DNA of 7,259 nt from Anaerolineales bacterium UBA877. GTDB taxonomy: Bacteria; Chloroflexota; Anaerolineae; Anaerolineales; Villigracilaceae. Below are positions 5,611-7,259 of this stretch, piece after piece. Within the stretch, counting starts at the first letter, position 1; every line of letters starts with the position of its first letter. The notes under the pieces were generated by a model. It saw only the letters and a program-made list of their open reading frames with translations. It ran no database searches and was not told the DNA's origin. The translations under genes were made by a program, and so were the position numbers. The DNA lies in assembly GCA_002294405.1 (NCBI GenBank), contig DBFP01000020.1:1-7259 (forward strand), read 5' to 3'.

Positions 5611-5790
5611 TGCGACGGTCTCTCCCGGAAGTGCACCGGGGTGGTGTTCGCTGAGTTCACGAGTCTGCGGGCGCCATGGAGATGAAGGGCTGCAAAAACG
5701 TGGAGTTGGCACAAACAGCAGCGCTATGTTGAACCGGCGGGGGGATGGGAGAATTCCGGGCACGGGTTGGGCGGCAATGGCAAAAGAAAA
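5611..5790. other. GC-rich non-coding block
   Basis: This part of the 477-bp gap between the divergent nitroreductase and lipoprotein genes is richer in G and C than both flanks and shows no convincing gene. The minus frame is open but has no Shine-Dalgarno and an unnatural composition. CCCGG (5624-5628) and CCGGG (5636-5640) form a short hairpin. A T7 run just to the left (5603-5609) and an A-rich stretch to the right (about 5778-5800) frame it. It may be a dispersed repeat or a decayed insert. Confidence 0.3.
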
Positions 5791-5816
5791 TTAAGAGAAT
5801 AAGCCCATCAACCATC

Positions 5817-5845
5817 TTGTTTTTGCACCGCGTTTGACATATAGT
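5817..5845 (+). promoter_or_regulatory. Probable promoter for the lipoprotein gene
   Basis: TATAGT (5840-5845, five of six) is preceded at 17 bp by a weak TTGTTT (5817-5822). A perfect TTGACA (5834-5839) directly abuts the -10, but it has no good -10 at 16-18 bp downstream. Either assignment puts transcription start 85-105 nt before the lipoprotein start codon. Confidence 0.4.
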
Positions 5846-5888
5846 ATTTATTGAAACATCCATCATTTGGAGATTGAAAAGAATCACA

Positions 5889-5919
5889 GGCATCCACTCC
5901 CCGCGGGGAAACCAATGCC
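5889..5919 (+). promoter_or_regulatory. Two-tier hairpin in the lipoprotein 5' leader
   Basis: The 12-bp palindrome TCCCCGCGGGGA (5898-5909) is enclosed by GGCAT (5889-5893) and ATGCC (5915-5919), giving an imperfect stem with unpaired bases between the tiers. It lies about 38 bases before the start codon and well upstream of the Shine-Dalgarno, so it could influence mRNA stability or translation, or be a protein site. Confidence 0.4.
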
Positions 5920-5956
5920 GTTTCCGTTCCATTTTATTCTTACGGGAGGAGGAATA

Positions 5957-6610
5957 ATGAAATCGCTACGGATCATGATGCTGCCCATTATTATTTGTCT
6001 GATCAGTTCAGCCTGCAGCCCTGGACCCAAAGAAACCCCGACGATGACAGCCACAACAACCAATTTCCCGACAGCATCGATAACACCATCGACCACCGCA
6101 TCCAAACCCGCGCCCCCAACGTTGACGGCGACCATAACGCGAACCGCGACGATCACTTATACACCCACGGTCATAACCCTCGATTGGCCCAGGTATGTCA
6201 GCACGGAATATGGATTTTCATTTGCTTATCCGCCGGGATGGGAAGTAAGCAAATTAGGCACCCACTTTATAAGAATTGGCCCACCAGGCGCGCCAAGTAT
6301 CAGGTTCACCATCGGAGTAAAACGGAAAGGGGATGCCACGATAATAGGAAGAACTGGAGTTCCAGAAGGGGATATCTTTTTGGCAGGAAACATCTTATTT
6401 TTGGGGCAGGAAATATCGAAAGGGATTTTGAAATATCATGGGAAGGATAAATTGATCTTATATGCCAATGCTGTGGAAATAAAGATCGGGGAGTTGATTT
6501 TCACATTAGGGATGGGGGATAATAATATCGATTATGGCGCGGTCAACTTATCCTTGATGATAGAGGAAACCGCGGATGCGATCGTTGAATCCTTTGCGCT
6601 CAAAAAATAA
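5957..6610 (+). CDS. Secreted lipoprotein with Thr/Pro-rich linker
   Basis: I start at ATG 5957, because GGGAGGAGG (5944-5952) lies just before it and a lipoprotein signal follows at once; an upstream TTG in frame at 5867 has neither. The 217-residue product begins MKSLRIMMLPIIICLISSAC. The hydrophobic segment ends in SSAC, an acceptable lipobox with C20 as the lipidated residue. Residues 27-72 are a Thr/Pro/Ala/Ser-rich linker of the TxTxTP kind. The rest is a compact domain starting RYVSTEYGFSFAYPPGWEV (79-97), a motif seen in PsbP-like or hypothetical extracellular domains, ending VESFALKK. Such proteins are anchored to the outside of the cell membrane, with the linker holding the domain away from it. 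Function is unknown. The gene seems to stand alone behind its own promoter. Confidence 0.8.
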   Translation: MKSLRIMMLPIIICLISSACSPGPKETPTMTATTTNFPTASITPSTTASKPAPPTLTATITRTATITYTPTVITLDWPRYVSTEYGFSFAYPPGWEVSKLGTHFIRIGPPGAPSIRFTIGVKRKGDATIIGRTGVPEGDIFLAGNILFLGQEISKGILKYHGKDKLILYANAVEIKIGELIFTLGMGDNNIDYGAVNLSLMIEETADAIVESFALKK

Positions 6611-6652
6611 AATATGGCAGGTGCCTTGTGATATACTAAATCATACAAATCC

Positions 6653-6658
6653 TATAAT
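6653..6658 (+). promoter_or_regulatory. Consensus -10 box before the DUF1801-type gene
   Basis: TATAAT is a perfect -10 hexamer 30 bases upstream of the start codon. No good -35 stands at 16-18 bp: TTGTGA at 6626-6631 is 21 bp away. The TTGTGAT here is loosely mirrored by ATCATACAA (6640-6648), an imperfect dyad. Confidence 0.4.
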
Positions 6659-6688
6659 ATTACACTTAATTACTGTGAGGAAGCTTCC

Positions 6689-7156
6689 ATGAGCCCAAAG
6701 AAAGAAACGCAGAAGTCCGACCAGAGCAACCCTGACCGCGGTAAGAAAAGCCAGGGATTCACGGCTGAAGAGCGTGCCGCGATGAAAGAGCGCCTCCAGG
6801 AGCAGAAGGCGGAGGCGGAAAAGGTGGAAGGGGAAACTGCCGTGCTATCGAAGATCGCCGAGATGGCGGAACCGGAACGCGCCATGGGCAACCGGCTGCA
6901 TGACCTCATCAAGGCCAGTGCGCCCAGCCTCTTGCCGAGACTCTGGTACGGGATGCCCGCGTATGCCAAGGACGGCAAGGTCATCTGCTTTTTCCAAAGC
7001 GCACAGAAGTTCAAAACGAGGTACGCGACGCTCGGCTTCAGCGATGCGGCGAAACTCGACGAAGGCGCCCTGTGGCCGGTGGCTTTCGCGTTGAAGGAGT
7101 TGACCGCCGTCGAAGAGGCAAGGATCAGCGCGCTGGTGAAGAAAGCGGTGAGCTGA
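6689..7156 (+). CDS. DUF1801 / YdhG-like protein
   Basis: The 155-residue protein starts after GAGGAAG (6677-6683), where the Shine-Dalgarno is part of the palindrome GGAAGCTTCC (6679-6688). Residues 1-22 are polar and disordered, 24-58 form a highly charged helix ([15 protein letters not shown]), and the domain follows with [17 protein letters not shown] (60-76), [16 protein letters not shown] (83-98), [18 protein letters not shown] (100-117) and a closing [18 protein letters not shown] helix (137-154). The WYGMPAY element and flanking strands are those of the DUF1801/YdhG fold, described in Bacillus YdhG as a frataxin-like iron-binding protein. Many members are uncharacterised, so iron handling is only a family-level hint. 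It stands alone between the lipoprotein gene and a terminator. Confidence 0.85.
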   Translation: MSPKKETQKSDQSNPDRGKKSQGFTAEERAAMKERLQEQKAEAEKVEGETAVLSKIAEMAEPERAMGNRLHDLIKASAPSLLPRLWYGMPAYAKDGKVICFFQSAQKFKTRYATLGFSDAAKLDEGALWPVAFALKELTAVEEARISALVKKAVS

Positions 7157-7223
7157 GGAATGTACTTGATAATGGCTGATGCCCAACCCTGGCTGGTCCC
7201 ACAATTTTTTGAAAGTTAAAACC

Positions 7224-7253
7224 AAAAAACCCTCCCGATCAGGAGGATTTTTT
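7224..7253 (+). terminator. Rho-independent terminator
   Basis: CCTCC (7231-7235) pairs with GGAGG (7242-7246) around loop CGATCA. After one C-A mismatch, six A (7224-7229) face six T (7248-7253). The A/T tails on both sides make it usable from either strand. It lies 67 bp after the DUF1801-type gene stop. Confidence 0.85.
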
Positions 7254-7259
7254 ATTAGC

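Noticed and set aside
5720..5775. GTTRRRY-like heptamers (GTTGAAC, GTTGGGC) suggesting an integron attC site
   Set aside because: No matching RYYYAAC partner at the right distance and no paired L boxes. The heptamers are degenerate enough to arise by chance.
5657..5932. Minus-strand open frame of 91 codons across the GC-rich block
   Set aside because: It spans the lipoprotein promoter, has an unnatural composition and no ribosome binding site.
5867..5956. Upstream extension of the lipoprotein gene by 30 codons
   Set aside because: It starts at TTG without a Shine-Dalgarno and would bury the signal peptide. The ATG at 5957 has a strong site and an immediate lipoprotein signal.

Overview
The window is about 7.3 kb of bacterial chromosome with moderate GC and short operons on both strands. 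The style suggests an environmental, possibly anaerobic bacterium. A Chloroflexota (Anaerolineae-like) origin is my best guess, from the Thr/Pro-rich lipoprotein, the DUF1801-type protein and the flavour of the methyltransferase remnant. No marker gene proves this.

Layout: (1) Positions 1-1173 are the end of a surface-sugar operon: the last 46 codons of a nucleotide-sugar dehydrogenase, then a complete NAD-dependent sugar epimerase/dehydratase whose Shine-Dalgarno overlaps the dehydrogenase stop. (2) Positions 1174-1539 hold a terminator-like inverted repeat fused to the 3' third of a SAM-dependent methyltransferase gene, a broken remnant. (3) Positions 1571-2798 are a well-defined regulatory unit: a sigma-70-like promoter, a CRP/FNR-type palindrome just downstream of it, a formate/nitrite (FNT) channel, and 12 bp later a stand-alone Lrp/AsnC ligand-binding (RAM) domain protein without a DNA-binding domain. 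(4) Positions 2799-3539 lack an intact gene. They contain two perfect inverted repeats and, on the minus strand, a frameshifted remnant of a small exported protein. (5) Positions 3540-5560, minus strand, carry a nitroreductase-family gene with a good promoter and, downstream of it, an MFS transporter preceded by a 14-bp perfect palindrome and a long-loop inverted repeat. (6) Positions 5561-5956 are non-coding: a GC-rich block, then a promoter and a 5' leader with a hairpin. (7) Positions 5957-6610 encode a lipoprotein, 6689-7156 a DUF1801/YdhG-like protein, and 7224-7253 a clear intrinsic terminator.

The most interesting unit is the FNT channel plus orphan RAM protein. A small ferredoxin-fold ligand sensor follows a channel gene, which recalls the glnK-amtB arrangement for ammonium channels. 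The CRP/FNR-type site in front suggests control by redox state, nitrogen oxides or a nucleotide. Most other points of interest are gene decay and unexplained inverted repeats in the non-coding stretches.
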